From Jejubacter sp036620675 (GTDB lineage Bacteria; Pseudomonadota; Gammaproteobacteria; Enterobacterales; Enterobacteriaceae), in NCBI GenBank assembly GCA_036620675.1, contig JAZHEE010000021.1: a stretch of 64,000 bases of DNA. One strand, written 5' to 3'. The translations under genes were made by a program, and so were the position numbers. The notes beneath the pieces were generated by a model. That model did not search any database, had not been told where the DNA came from, and was given only the letters and a program-made list of their open reading frames with translations. Shown here piece by piece: positions 24,296 to 33,106 of the stretch. Positions within the stretch are counted from its first letter, which is position 1, and the number at the start of each line of letters is the position of its first letter.

Positions 24296-25669
24296 GTGCA
24301 AAAGTACTTAAACGAAGCGCGTCAGTTATTAGCTCTGGCTATCCCTGTGATCTTCGCGCAGATCGCCCAGACTGCGATGGGTTTTGTCGATACCGTGATG
24401 GCGGGCGGCTACAGCGCCACCGATATGGCAGCGGTCGCCATCGGTACCTCTATCTGGCTGCCGGCGATTCTCTTTGGACACGGCCTGCTGCTGGCGCTCA
24501 CCCCGGTGGTCGCCCAGTTGAACGGTTCCGGCCGTCGTGAGCGCGTGGCAGCCCAGGTTCGCCAGGGGTTCTGGCTGGCAGGCATGGTTTCCGTACTGGT
24601 GATGGCGGTGCTCTGGAACGCGGGCTACATCATTCATTCCATGCACAATATCGACCCGCTGATGGCCGATAAAGCGGTAAGCTACCTGCGCGCCCTGCTG
24701 TGCGGCGCCCCGGGCTATCTGTTCTTCCAGGTGGCTCGTAACCAGTGCGAAGGGCTGGCGAAGACCAAGCCTGGGATGGTGATGGGCTTTATCGGTTTGC
24801 TGGTCAATATTCCGGTCAACTACATCTTTATTTACGGCCACTTTGGCATGCCGGAGCTCGGTGGCGTCGGCTGTGGCGTGGCCACCGCGGCGGTTTACTG
24901 GGTGATGTTCCTGTGCATGCTGGGCTGGGTGAAGCGCGCTCGTTCGATGCGTGATATCCGTAATGCTGAACGCTTCGGCGCTCCGGACTGGCAGATTCTG
25001 AAGCGCCTGGTACAGCTGGGCCTGCCCATCGCGCTGGCGCTGTTCTTTGAAGTGACGCTGTTTGCCGTGGTGGCGTTGCTGGTATCGCCGCTGGGCATTA
25101 TCGACGTAGCCGGGCACCAGATAGCCCTTAACTTCAGTTCCCTGATGTTCGTACTGCCGATGTCATTATCGGCGGCGGTAACGATTCGCGTCGGCTTCCG
25201 GTTGGGCCAGGGCTCAACGCTGGACGCCCGCACATCGGCGTGGACCGGGATAGCCGTTGGCGTGATGATGGCCTGCGTCACAGCGCTGTTTACCATACTG
25301 CTGCGCGAACCCATCGCCCTGCTGTATAACGACAACCCGGCTGTGGTGACGCTGGCCTCCCACCTGATGCTGCTGGCGGCGATTTATCAGATCTCCGACT
25401 CTATTCAGGTCATCGGCAGCGGCGTACTGCGCGGTTATAAAGATACCCGTTCCATTTTCTTTATCACGCTGACCGCCTACTGGATTCTGGGGCTGCCCAG
25501 CGGCTATCTGCTGGCTCTGACGGATCTTATCGTTCCAGCCATGGGCCCGGCGGGGTTCTGGATAGGCTTTATTATCGGCCTGACCGCTGCCGCGATTATG
25601 ATGGTGCTACGGATCCGCTGGTTCCAGCGTCAACCTTCGGTGCTGATTTTGCAGCGCGCCGCACGTTAA
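24296..25669 (+). CDS. mdtK: MATE-family multidrug efflux pump MdtK (NorM)
   Basis: 457-residue Na+/H+-driven MATE exporter with 12 hydrophobic segments; it exports fluoroquinolones, cationic dyes and other drugs. Very close to E. coli MdtK, including QTAMGFVDTVMAGGYSATDMA near the N-terminus and LRGYKDTRSIF late. The start is GTG at 24296 (VQKYLNEAR), aligning with MQKYISEAR of E. coli. The long in-frame extension upstream crosses the repeat element and is not coding. Confidence 0.96.
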   Translation: MQKYLNEARQLLALAIPVIFAQIAQTAMGFVDTVMAGGYSATDMAAVAIGTSIWLPAILFGHGLLLALTPVVAQLNGSGRRERVAAQVRQGFWLAGMVSVLVMAVLWNAGYIIHSMHNIDPLMADKAVSYLRALLCGAPGYLFFQVARNQCEGLAKTKPGMVMGFIGLLVNIPVNYIFIYGHFGMPELGGVGCGVATAAVYWVMFLCMLGWVKRARSMRDIRNAERFGAPDWQILKRLVQLGLPIALALFFEVTLFAVVALLVSPLGIIDVAGHQIALNFSSLMFVLPMSLSAAVTIRVGFRLGQGSTLDARTSAWTGIAVGVMMACVTALFTILLREPIALLYNDNPAVVTLASHLMLLAAIYQISDSIQVIGSGVLRGYKDTRSIFFITLTAYWILGLPSGYLLALTDLIVPAMGPAGFWIGFIIGLTAAAIMMVLRIRWFQRQPSVLILQRAAR

Positions 25670-25679
25670 TCCTGCAACG

Positions 25680-25701
25680 GCCGCCTACGGGCGGCTGTTT
25701 T
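25680..25701 (+). terminator. mdtK terminator
   Basis: Stem GCCGCC/GGCGGC with loop TACG followed by TGTTTTTT, ten bases after the mdtK stop. Confidence 0.85.
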
Positions 25702-25820
25702 TTCAACGCATTGCGCAGTTGGTCAGCAATCGCGTTAATTTCCCGGTAAATTTATCATTTTCCCCTTGCCAGGCCCCATCGCTGTCGTTAATATTCGTCC
25801 CCACTGTCACCTACAGCGTT

Positions 25821-25897
25821 GCGTTCATAGCTCAGTTGGTTAGAGCACCACCTTGACATGGTGGGGGTCGTTGGTTCGAGTCCAATTGAACGCACCA
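25821..25897 (+). tRNA. valV: tRNA-Val (anticodon GAC)
   Basis: 77 bases with a complete cloverleaf: acceptor GCGTTCA/TGAACGC, D arm with AGCTCAGTTGGTTAGAGC, anticodon GAC at 25855-25857, T arm TTGGTTCGAGTCCAA and encoded CCA. First of a tandem valine pair three bases apart, as valV-valW of E. coli. Confidence 0.97.
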
Positions 25898-25900
25898 TTT

Positions 25901-25977
25901 GCGTCCGTAGCTCAGTTGGTTAGAGCACCACCTTGACATGGTGGGGGTCGGTGGTTCGAGTCCACTCGGACGCACCA
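25901..25977 (+). tRNA. valW: tRNA-Val (anticodon GAC)
   Basis: 77 bases, anticodon GAC at 25935-25937. Acceptor GCGTCCG/CGGACGC and T arm GTGGTTCGAGTCCAC differ from the first copy by paired, compensated changes, so both copies look functional. Encoded CCA at 25975-25977. Confidence 0.97.
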
Positions 25978-26116
25978 TTTCTGGTGCGACTCTCTCGCTT
26001 TTCTCTTTTTGCCTTATCGCCTGTTTTCCCGACAATCGATTCAGCCACCGCTGGCGTAACCGCTGTTTTCCCCTATAATCGACCCGAAGTGAAACTGAAC
26101 TAAAGACAGGTGACTT

Positions 26117-26257
26117 ATGGAAATTGATCTCGACAATCTGGTCATTAGCGGACTGGAAGAAGCCGAAGAGCGTAACGCTGAACGTCTGGAAGAAGCGGAT
26201 AAAAAAGCGCAGGCCATCGTGGCCGACGACGATTGCGGCGATGCCTGTAAAATTTAA
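26117..26257 (+). CDS. Small acidic protein of unknown function
   Basis: 46 codons, not recognised. The protein begins MEIDLDNLVISGLEEAEERN, is strongly acidic and helical, with a heptad-like run of Glu/Ala/Leu (residues 13-34), and ends in a cysteine pair (DDDCGDACKI) that could bind a metal. AGGTG stands six bases before the ATG. It lies alone between the tRNA-Val pair and the toxin-antitoxin pair; E. coli has no equivalent here (ydhR follows valW). The codon pattern looks genuinely coding. Confidence 0.7.
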   Translation: MEIDLDNLVISGLEEAEERNAERLEEADKKAQAIVADDDCGDACKI

Positions 26258-26279
26258 GCGCTGAGCGCCCCATTCGGAA

Positions 26280-26308
26280 GCGGAAGCCGTCTGATGATGT
26301 GCTTCCGC
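26280..26308. terminator. Hairpin between the small gene and the RES gene
   Basis: Perfect eight-bp stem GCGGAAGC/GCTTCCGC with a 13-base loop between two convergent genes. The downstream tract is TGCGTTCTTCC on the plus strand, so it is a weak terminator at best. Confidence 0.4.
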
Positions 26309-26325
26309 TGCGTTCTTCCTGCCTT

Positions 26326-26994
26326 TTACGGGTATCCTCCCCCCGGCGGTAGCAGCACAACGCCCATTTCATCCGCCAGCGCTTCGATCCGCACCAGCAG
26401 TTCATCGCTCTGAATCAGCGGCCGGGATGCGACTTTGACTTCAAAAAGCCGCTGAGCGACGCGATCGCCGAACAGCATCACGGCCTCATCGCCGTGCTGG
26501 CGCGACGACCAGCAAAGTCCCTGGGCTATGGGATTCTGTTGCCACAGTGTCAGCGCCCACAGGCGGGTGATCGGATACTGGCTGGCATCGCTGTCCAGCA
26601 ACTGGGCACGTTTAATCCCCAGACGCCGCAGCGTCATCGGCGTTAGCTTCACCAGCGTCAGCGGCTGCCGCGGTACCAGTTGTGACCAGACCAGCCCGGC
26701 CAGCTTCGCAAGATCGAACGGAGCGCCATCGCTGTACTGCGGCAGATCGTGAAACAGGGTTTCCATTATAGCAACATCGGGGGAAGCGCCGGCGTAGAGT
26801 GTGGGTATGGGAAGCCCCTGCGCGTCGCGCAGCGGGCTGAAGCGCGCTTCGCCCAGCCCCGGGTTAAACTGGCTGGCGCCGAAGCGTAAAGAGTGAATAC
26901 GGTGTAACGGACGCCCCGCCTCCCAAACGCCGGTTTTTACCCGGTTATCGTGGCCAGGTAACGGAATCAGGGAGGCCGACCTTCCGTCAGCCAT
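26326..26994 (-). CDS. RES-domain toxin
   Basis: 222-residue protein of the RES family. The conserved Arg is in PLHRIHSLRFGASQFNPG (near residue 30), followed by GEARFSPL, YAGASPDVAIMETLFHD (conserved Glu) and a Ser in the late WSSRQ region, the three residues that name the family. RES toxins have an ADP-ribosyltransferase-like fold and deplete cellular NAD+. Start 26994 overlaps the end of the upstream antitoxin gene by eight bases, so translation is coupled; an in-frame extension within the antitoxin gene was rejected. Confidence 0.85.
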   Translation of the reverse strand: MADGRSASLIPLPGHDNRVKTGVWEAGRPLHRIHSLRFGASQFNPGLGEARFSPLRDAQGLPIPTLYAGASPDVAIMETLFHDLPQYSDGAPFDLAKLAGLVWSQLVPRQPLTLVKLTPMTLRRLGIKRAQLLDSDASQYPITRLWALTLWQQNPIAQGLCWSSRQHGDEAVMLFGDRVAQRLFEVKVASRPLIQSDELLVRIEALADEMGVVLLPPGGGYP

Positions 26995-27655
26995 GTACCG
27001 GTCCCTGAATTTCTGCCTGCGCAGCGCGACAAACGGCTTCCGGCTCCGTAGCCAACAGCTCTTTCGGCTTACGCCCGCCAAGCCAGCTATTGTCTGAACC
27101 CAGCCAGATAGCCATTCCCCAGGGGGTTTTACGTTCTCCAAACAAGGCTATCAGTCTGGCCATAACCGGAAGCGGTATATAACCTTCATCCAGTCCGTAC
27201 GCCGGGTAGTAGTCCCGTCCGTTTACCGACAGCGCGAAAATACGTTTTTTCGTCTTCCAGCGGTTAGGCGCCGCGCTCGGGTTAGAGAGCGCCAGCCCGG
27301 CGCGCATCGAAATATCCCGGGCAGTCAGCCACTCCGATTCGCGCAGTATGCGTTCACTAAGCTGCGTCTGTGCATCCACCATTTGTCCCGAAGGCAGGGC
27401 GCGCGCTGTAGCCTGAATCACCGACTGAGGGGCTTCGCCGGTCAACGAGGCCGTCAAACGCAATGCACTTTCCAGCGCCAGTTGCAGCACCCTCTCCTGA
27501 CGGCTTCCCGCCAGCGCCTCAGGCAATTCCATCACCAGATAGTGACTGCCCTTATCCGTTTTCAGATGGCGCAGCTCTTCACCGCTGAGAGTGGCGAATT
27601 TCGGGTAGCTCATATCGGAAGCTGAAACCTGAACCTGCGTTTTATCACTCATCAA
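26987..27655 (-). CDS. Xre/MbcA/ParS-type (DUF2384) antitoxin
   Basis: 222-residue antitoxin. The C-terminal third has the features of the MbcA/ParS toxin-binding domain (LIALFGERKTPWGMAIWLGSDNSWLGGRKPKELL), which plugs the RES active site. The centre (ESEWLTARDISMRAGLALSNPSAAPNRWKTKKRIFAL) looks like a DNA-binding helical region. It is longer than many family members (about 130-160 residues) through an N-terminal extension. First gene of a two-gene operon; GAGGGA precedes the first of two adjacent ATGs. Confidence 0.82.
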   Translation of the reverse strand: MMSDKTQVQVSASDMSYPKFATLSGEELRHLKTDKGSHYLVMELPEALAGSRQERVLQLALESALRLTASLTGEAPQSVIQATARALPSGQMVDAQTQLSERILRESEWLTARDISMRAGLALSNPSAAPNRWKTKKRIFALSVNGRDYYPAYGLDEGYIPLPVMARLIALFGERKTPWGMAIWLGSDNSWLGGRKPKELLATEPEAVCRAAQAEIQGPVHG

Positions 27656-27669
27656 AATCCCTCGCCTGC

Positions 27670-27718
27670 GTGATATTCGTGATATTGGTTATCATACACC
27701 ATCACGCCGAATGGTCAA
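27670..27718 (-). promoter_or_regulatory. Promoter and direct-repeat operator of the RES/Xre operon
   Basis: On the minus strand TTGACC (27713-27718), 16 bases, then TATGAT (27691-27696) form a sigma70 promoter. Two direct copies of GTGATATT (27670-27677 and 27679-27686, plus-strand reading) lie over the expected start site, a position expected for autorepression by the antitoxin or complex. Confidence 0.55.
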
Positions 27719-27840
27719 ATATTCGCCACACCACCGCTTCTCTGTCACGTTTGCCAGGCGCAGGAAAAATCCGCCGCAGTCTGATTGTCTTTTTTCCTTT
27801 CATGGCAGCCCTGACTGCGCTAAAACTCCTCCGTTGAAAG

Positions 27841-27854
27841 AATGAAACGCTGTT
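27841..27854. promoter_or_regulatory. Cra (FruR) site upstream of pykF
   Basis: AATGAAACGCTGTT agrees with the Cra consensus RSTGAAWCSNTHHW except at two positions. Cra represses pykF in E. coli from a similar upstream position. The likely -10 is TATACT at 27884-27889. Confidence 0.55.
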
Positions 27855-28130
27855 TTTAATTCCTTTTACCCTAACATTTGACTTATACTAGGCGAAAATT
27901 GAACTTGAATGGTTTCAGCTTTTTGAACTGCATCCACATCACAAACCGAGCCAGCCTCCGATGGCGTTCACAAACGCCCGGATACTTTCTTCTGCACGCT
28001 CTGCTTCTGTCACCTATTCTTGTGGATGTGGCTCAACGTTTATCGAAATATCGTTTCCGGTTGCCGACACAGCGGTTACCGCAGCCGGAGCTTAAATTCC
28101 CATCCTTCCCAACTTAAGACTAAGACTGTC

Positions 28131-29543
28131 ATGAAAAAGACCAAAATCGTTTGTACTATCGGTCCGAAAACCGAATCTGAAGAGATGTTAACCAAACTGC
28201 TGGAAGCAGGCATGAACGTCATGCGCCTCAACTTCTCCCACGGGGATTACGAGGAGCACGGTCAGCGCATTAAAAATTTGCGCAACGTCGTTGCGAAGAC
28301 CGGTAAACCAGCAGCGATTCTGCTGGATACCAAAGGCCCGGAAATCCGTACCATGAAGCTGGAAGGCGGCAACGACGTCTCTCTGAAGGCTGGTCAGACT
28401 TTCACCTTCACCACCGATAAATCCGTGGTCGGCAACAGCGAAACCGTTGCTGTAACCTATGAAGGCTTCACCAGCGATCTTTCCGTCGGCAACACCGTTC
28501 TGGTGGACGATGGCCTGATCGGCATGGAAGTCACCGCCATCGAAGGCGACAAAGTGGTTTGTAAGGTGCTGAACAACGGCGATCTGGGCGAAAACAAAGG
28601 CGTTAACCTGCCAGGCGTTTCCATCGCCCTGCCAGCCCTGGCGGAAAAAGACAAAAAAGACCTGATCTTCGGCTGCGAGCAGGGCGTCGACTTTGTGGCG
28701 GCCTCCTTTATCCGTAAGCGTTCCGACGTTGAAGAGATCCGCGCACATCTGCAGGCCCACGGCGGCGACCATATCCAGATAATCTCCAAGATCGAAAACC
28801 AGGAAGGCCTGAATAACTTCGACGAAATCCTCAACGCATCTGACGGTATCATGGTCGCTCGCGGCGACCTGGGTGTTGAAATCCCGGTAGAAGAAGTGAT
28901 CTTCGCTCAGAAGATGATGATCGAGAAATGTATCCTCGCCCGTAAAGTGGTGATCACCGCCACCCAGATGCTGGACTCCATGATCAAAAATCCGCGTCCG
29001 ACCCGTGCGGAAGCTGGCGACGTCGCAAACGCCATCCTCGACGGCACCGACGCCGTGATGCTGTCCGGCGAATCAGCCAAGGGTAAATACCCGCTGGAAG
29101 CGGTATCTATTATGGCGACCATCTGCGAACGCACCGACCGCGTGATGCAGAGCCGCCTCGACCACGCGAACAGCAATCGTAAACTGCGCATCACCGAAGC
29201 CGTGTGCCGTGGCGCGGTTGAAACCGCTGAAAACCTGGAAGCGCCGCTGATCGTGGTAGCGACCGAAGGCGGTAAGTCCGCGAAATCGGTACGCAAATAC
29301 TTCCCGAACGCCAACATTCTGGCGCTGACCACCAATGAGATCACCTGCCGTCAGCTGGTACTGAGCAAAGGCGTTATTCCTCAGTTGGTTAAGTCCATCG
29401 CCTCGACCGACGACTTCTATCGCCTGGGTAAAGAAGCGGCGCTGGCAAGCGGCCTGGCCCATAAAGGCGACGTGGTCGTGATGGTTTCCGGCGCGCTGGT
29501 GCCGAGCGGCACCACCAATACCGCATCGGTACACGTTCTGTAA
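28131..29543 (+). CDS. pykF: Pyruvate kinase I (fructose-1,6-bisphosphate activated)
   Basis: 470-residue glycolytic enzyme transferring phosphate from PEP to ADP. TIGPKTESEEML, the Arg/Asn site MRLNFSHGDYEEHG, the catalytic Lys/metal region IISKIENQEGLNNFDEI and MVARGDLGVEIP, and TATQMLDSMIKNPRPTRAE are all conserved. Length equals E. coli PykF (470). Start 28131 (MKKTKIVCTIG) was chosen; an upstream in-frame ATG lies in the leader. ppsA, the reverse step, lies 22 kb away in this window. Confidence 0.98.
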   Translation: MKKTKIVCTIGPKTESEEMLTKLLEAGMNVMRLNFSHGDYEEHGQRIKNLRNVVAKTGKPAAILLDTKGPEIRTMKLEGGNDVSLKAGQTFTFTTDKSVVGNSETVAVTYEGFTSDLSVGNTVLVDDGLIGMEVTAIEGDKVVCKVLNNGDLGENKGVNLPGVSIALPALAEKDKKDLIFGCEQGVDFVAASFIRKRSDVEEIRAHLQAHGGDHIQIISKIENQEGLNNFDEILNASDGIMVARGDLGVEIPVEEVIFAQKMMIEKCILARKVVITATQMLDSMIKNPRPTRAEAGDVANAILDGTDAVMLSGESAKGKYPLEAVSIMATICERTDRVMQSRLDHANSNRKLRITEAVCRGAVETAENLEAPLIVVATEGGKSAKSVRKYFPNANILALTTNEITCRQLVLSKGVIPQLVKSIASTDDFYRLGKEAALASGLAHKGDVVVMVSGALVPSGTTNTASVHVL

Positions 29544-29571
29544 TAAACCGCCTGGCGGTAAATCACTACAA

Positions 29572-29593
29572 GGCGCCATCCGGCGCCTTTTTT
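29572..29593 (+). terminator. pykF terminator
   Basis: GGCGCC/GGCGCC stem with loop ATCC followed by six T; typical rho-independent terminator. Confidence 0.9.
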
Positions 29594-29781
29594 ATTTTTT
29601 AACTTCGCGTAGCCGCTATCAATAAAAAATCAAATCGGCTTTTACTATTTAAGCCAGACTAAACTTAAGATGAATCCGATGAAAGTCCCCGCGTTTAACT
29701 CAGAGTTTTTAGCAATTTGCGGCAATTCGCTGCTTCTTTGAGCGAACGATCAAATTTGAGTGTGTTCGCACAAAAAAAATA

Positions 29782-29810
29782 TTCTCAAGCGAAAAAACTT
29801 TGTGTAATAC
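29782..29810 (+). promoter_or_regulatory. lpp promoter
   Basis: -10 TAATAC (29805-29810) with a weak -35 TTCTCA at 17-base spacing and upstream A tracts. The segment through the ribosome binding site (TAGAGGGTATTAATA) is almost identical to the very strong E. coli lpp promoter and leader. Confidence 0.8.
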
Positions 29811-29855
29811 TTGTAACGCTACATGGAGATTAACTCAATCTAGAGGGTATTAATA

Positions 29856-30092
29856 ATGAATCGTACTAAACTGGTACTGGGCGCGGTAATCCTGGGTTCT
29901 ACTCTGCTGGCTGGTTGCTCCAGCAACGCTAAAATCGATCAGCTGTCTTCTGACGTTCAGACTCTGAACGCTAAAGTTGACCAGCTGAGCAACGACGTGA
30001 ACGCAATGCGTTCTGACGTTCAGGCTGCTAAAGACGACGCAGCTCGCGCTAACCAGCGTCTGGACAACCAGGCTCACTCTTACCGTAAGTAA
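29856..30092 (+). CDS. lpp: Major outer membrane (Braun) lipoprotein
   Basis: 78-residue precursor: signal peptide with lipobox LLAGC (Cys21), then a coiled coil of heptads (IDQLSSDVQTLNAKVDQL...) that forms the trimer, ending SYRK. The C-terminal Lys78 is the residue covalently joined to peptidoglycan by L,D-transpeptidases. Differs from E. coli only in the signal start and near the end (NQAHSYRK for NMATKYRK). The L,D-transpeptidase gene ldtE lies next to it. Confidence 0.98.
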   Translation: MNRTKLVLGAVILGSTLLAGCSSNAKIDQLSSDVQTLNAKVDQLSNDVNAMRSDVQAAKDDAARANQRLDNQAHSYRK

Positions 30093-30105
30093 GAGTTCCT
30101 GTAAT

Positions 30106-30137
30106 AAAAATGGCGCACCTTGTGCGCCATTTTTTTA
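30106..30137 (+). terminator. lpp terminator
   Basis: Nine-bp stem ATGGCGCAC/GTGCGCCAT with a three-base loop and seven T; strong terminator. Confidence 0.93.
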
Positions 30138-30332
30138 TCTGTCTTCCACTCCCGGTTTACTGCTATCCTCTGTTTTCACGCCCTCAAATGGCTTCTGCCG
30201 CATTCTGAAGCTTTTTCTATGCAGTGACATAGCTCCCGGCCAGAACGCTTTAGCACGCCGTTCAGACGCTTTGAGGCCAGATAAAGCAACGGTGTCGAAT
30301 GGCGCCGCAGTTCAGGGCAGAGACCAGAGGAA

Positions 30333-31346
30333 TTACTGAACCCCGGAAAGCAGCCTTTCGCTCTGTTCGCTGGACGCGTTGTGGGCGCTCTGCATCGGCG
30401 CCGTCGACGGCGTAAGCGACGCGCTGCCAGACACCTCCACCGGATATCCGGCCCGTCGGGTCATCGCGTTATCCACCGCGTTGCGATCGCTTCGTTCATC
30501 ATCGATAAAACGCCCGAAACTGGCGCTGATGGCAATCGGCACCGTTTGCGGATTTTCCCAGTCGTTAGTTGAAAGCGGCTGGTGGACTTCCACATAACGT
30601 CGGCCATTCGGTTCAACGGAATATTTCACCGGCTCATTAATAATCTGAACCCGGGTACCCCAATCCACTTTCGAAAATAGCGCTTTGATATCCTCGGAGC
30701 GCAGACGGATACATCCGGAACTAACCCGCTGGCCGACGCTGCGACGCACGTTAGTTCCGTGAATTAAATATTCCCCGCCACCTTTCTCCAGGCGTAATGC
30801 ATAGCGCCCCAGTGGATTATTTGGCCCGGCCGGAACGACCGCAGGCAGTTTTATTCCCTGGGCCAACGAACGAGCCCGAATATTAGCAGTCGGCGTCCAG
30901 CTGGGATTGGGGATTTTCTGACTAATACGGGTAACCATTTCCGGCGTTTCGCGACCGAGCTGACCGATGCCAATAGGATAAACCTCTACCTTATTTTGCC
31001 CCGGCGGATAGTAATAAAGTCGCAGCTCCGCGAGGTTAATGACAATACCTTCCCGGGGAGTATCCGGCAGCAGCATCTGCGACGGGATAATGATTTCGCT
31101 GCCCGCCTTCGGCAGCAGCGGGTCGACTTTGCTGTTCGCCTCCAGCAGTAACAGAATGCCTGTACCAAATTTGTCCGCTACGTACTCAAGGTTCTTCCCG
31201 TTGTCGGGCATGATGTAGCGCTGGTTATGGCCAATCAGGCGGCTGCCGGGGGGCGGCAGCGGATAGTCGACGGCGCGGACAGCAAGCGGGGCAAGCGCCA
31301 GCGCACACAGCAACCCGGTCATAGAGAGAGATAACGCGCGTTTCAT
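30333..31346 (-). CDS. ldtE: L,D-transpeptidase LdtE (YnhG)
   Basis: 337-residue periplasmic enzyme that forms 3-3 crosslinks between peptidoglycan stems. Signal peptide to about residue 25 (before VDYPLPPPG), a LysM-like segment, then the YkuD domain with the catalytic motif HGTNVRRSVGQRVSSGCIRL (Cys nucleophile). Start 31346 (MKRALSLSM) follows GAGGGG and matches E. coli (334 residues); the in-frame extension upstream is not coding. Confidence 0.94.
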   Translation of the reverse strand: MKRALSLSMTGLLCALALAPLAVRAVDYPLPPPGSRLIGHNQRYIMPDNGKNLEYVADKFGTGILLLLEANSKVDPLLPKAGSEIIIPSQMLLPDTPREGIVINLAELRLYYYPPGQNKVEVYPIGIGQLGRETPEMVTRISQKIPNPSWTPTANIRARSLAQGIKLPAVVPAGPNNPLGRYALRLEKGGGEYLIHGTNVRRSVGQRVSSGCIRLRSEDIKALFSKVDWGTRVQIINEPVKYSVEPNGRRYVEVHQPLSTNDWENPQTVPIAISASFGRFIDDERSDRNAVDNAMTRRAGYPVEVSGSASLTPSTAPMQSAHNASSEQSERLLSGVQ

Positions 31347-31443
31347 ACTGAACCCCTCACCGGCAATGTGCCGGAATGCAGAAAAAGCGCGGGGAGGAGA
31401 GCCCCGCCCCGCATCCACAGAATGAAAGCTGTTATCTGAAAGT

Positions 31444-31872
31444 TTAGCTGAGAGTCGGGGCCAACGCGGCGGCTTTCGCGCGAATCGCACGAATCATCGC
31501 TTCCAGCCCCTGAGAGCGCGATGGGGTCAGATGCTGGGTCAGATTCATCTTCTCGAACCAGGGGCGCACATCAAATGCCACGATATCGCGTGCCGTCATC
31601 TGGTGATAAAGAATAAACACCACGGCTATCAGCCCCTTAACGATGGCCGCATCGCTGTCGCCCCGTAGCTGGATAACGTTATCCGAGGCCTGCTCCATCA
31701 CGATCCACACCTGGCTCTGACAGCCCTGAATAAGATTATCGGGGGTGTGCGCCTCTTCGCTGAGCGGCGCCAGACGCTGCCCCAGTTCAATAATGTAGAG
31801 ATATTTCTCTTCCCAGTTGGCGCAGCGGTTGAAGTTTCGCAGCAGCTTTTCTTTATCCGGCATCGCAGCCAT
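31444..31872 (-). CDS. sufE: Cysteine desulfuration protein SufE
   Basis: 142-residue sulfur acceptor that stimulates SufS and passes persulfide sulfur to SufB. The acceptor Cys51 is in IQGCQSQVW. Nearly the same length as E. coli SufE (138). Last gene of sufABCDSE, 13 bases after sufS. Confidence 0.96.
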   Translation of the reverse strand: MAAMPDKEKLLRNFNRCANWEEKYLYIIELGQRLAPLSEEAHTPDNLIQGCQSQVWIVMEQASDNVIQLRGDSDAAIVKGLIAVVFILYHQMTARDIVAFDVRPWFEKMNLTQHLTPSRSQGLEAMIRAIRAKAAALAPTLS

Positions 31873-31885
31873 CTCGGCCCCCCTG

Positions 31886-33106
31886 TTAACCCAAAAGACG
31901 ATGGATGCGGATCAGCCCGGCCACCAGCCTGTCCACTTCCTCTTCGGTATTGTACATGGCGAGCGAAGCGCGGCACATGGCCGGAACCTGGTAAAACGCC
32001 ATCAGCGGCATGGCGCAGTGGTGGCCGGTACGTACCGCAATCCCGTAGTTATCCAGGAAGCTGCCCACATCGTAGGCGTGATGCTGCCCCAGATTAAAGG
32101 CGATCACGCCGCGCCGCTCTTCAGGGCCATACAGCGTTAAATCCGGCACCGCCTGCAGTTCGCGCAGCGCATAACGCATCAGCGTGGTTTCATACTGCTC
32201 GATTTCGTCCAGCCCCACGCGTAAGACATAATCCAGCGCCGCACCCAGACCGATAATCCCGGCGGTATTCGGCGTACCGGCTTCAAAGCGCCACGGAGCG
32301 GCCGCATAGGTAGTGCCTTCACTCAGGCTGACGGTGGCTATCATCGAACCGCCCCCTTCCCAGGGCGGCATCGCCTGCAGAATCTCCTGGCGAACGTAGA
32401 GCGCGCCGATACCGGTAGGGCCGTAAATTTTATGGCCGGAGAAAACATAAAAGTCGCAATCCAGCGCCTGAACGTCCACCGCGTGATGCATCACCGCCTG
32501 AGCGCCATCCACCAGCACCTTCACACCGGCAGCCCGGGCCCTGGCTATCATCTCCCGCAGCGGATTTTCGGTGCCCAGCACGTTGGAAACCTGGGTAATA
32601 GCCAGCAGCCGGGTACGTTCATCAATCAATTCCGCCAGCCGTTCCTGTTGCAGGGTGCCGTCCTGATTCAGCGGAATCACCCGCAGCTCGGCGCCGACCC
32701 GCTCGCACAGCATCTGCCAGGGAACGATATTGGCGTGATGTTCCATCGCGCTGATAATCAGGTTGTCCCCTGCCCCCACGGCCTGGTTGCCCCAGCTACT
32801 GGCCACCAGGTTTATCCCTTCAGTGGTGCCGCGCACGAAGACAACCTCTTCCGCCGAGCGGGCGTTAATAAATTTCGCCACGCCGGCGCGCACGTTTTCC
32901 ATGCGCTCCGTCGCTTCGGCGCTCAGGGTATGAATACCGCGATGCACCGCCGCGTAGCCGTGGCGGTATAGTTCCGTTTCTGCTTCAATGACCGCCAGCG
33001 GTTTCTGCGCGCTGGCGGCGCTGTCCAGATAGGCCAGCGGCTGACCGTTGACCTCTCGCGTCAGGATAGGGAAATCCGCTCGCACCTGTTCGATTGAGAA
33101 ACTCAT
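31886..33106 (-). CDS. sufS: Cysteine desulfurase SufS
   Basis: 406-residue PLP enzyme (class V aminotransferase fold) that removes sulfur from cysteine, and also acts on selenocysteine. PLP lysine in FSGHKIYGPTG, cofactor stacking His in AMEHHANIVPW, and active Cys in RTGHHCAMPLM (near residue 364). Start overlaps the sufD stop by four bases (ATGA), indicating coupling. Confidence 0.97.
   Translation of the reverse strand: MSFSIEQVRADFPILTREVNGQPLAYLDSAASAQKPLAVIEAETELYRHGYAAVHRGIHTLSAEATERMENVRAGVAKFINARSAEEVVFVRGTTEGINLVASSWGNQAVGAGDNLIISAMEHHANIVPWQMLCERVGAELRVIPLNQDGTLQQERLAELIDERTRLLAITQVSNVLGTENPLREMIARARAAGVKVLVDGAQAVMHHAVDVQALDCDFYVFSGHKIYGPTGIGALYVRQEILQAMPPWEGGGSMIATVSLSEGTTYAAAPWRFEAGTPNTAGIIGLGAALDYVLRVGLDEIEQYETTLMRYALRELQAVPDLTLYGPEERRGVIAFNLGQHHAYDVGSFLDNYGIAVRTGHHCAMPLMAFYQVPAMCRASLAMYNTEEEVDRLVAGLIRIHRLLG

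Larger units (their letters stand above)
27656..28130. other. Region between the toxin-antitoxin operon and pykF
   Basis: 475 bases. The left part holds the minus-strand promoter of the antitoxin operon; the right part holds a Cra-like site and the pykF promoter, both listed separately. The remaining roughly 235 bases are a leader for pykF without a convincing small gene. Confidence 0.6.
29544..29855. other. pykF-lpp intergenic region
   Basis: 312 bases containing the pykF terminator (29572-29593), an AT-rich stretch and the lpp promoter with its A tracts. No other gene seen. Confidence 0.7.

Noticed and set aside
25821..25977. Tandem 80-base repeat as CRISPR or duplication artefact
   Set aside because: The two units are complete tRNA-Val genes with compensated stem differences.
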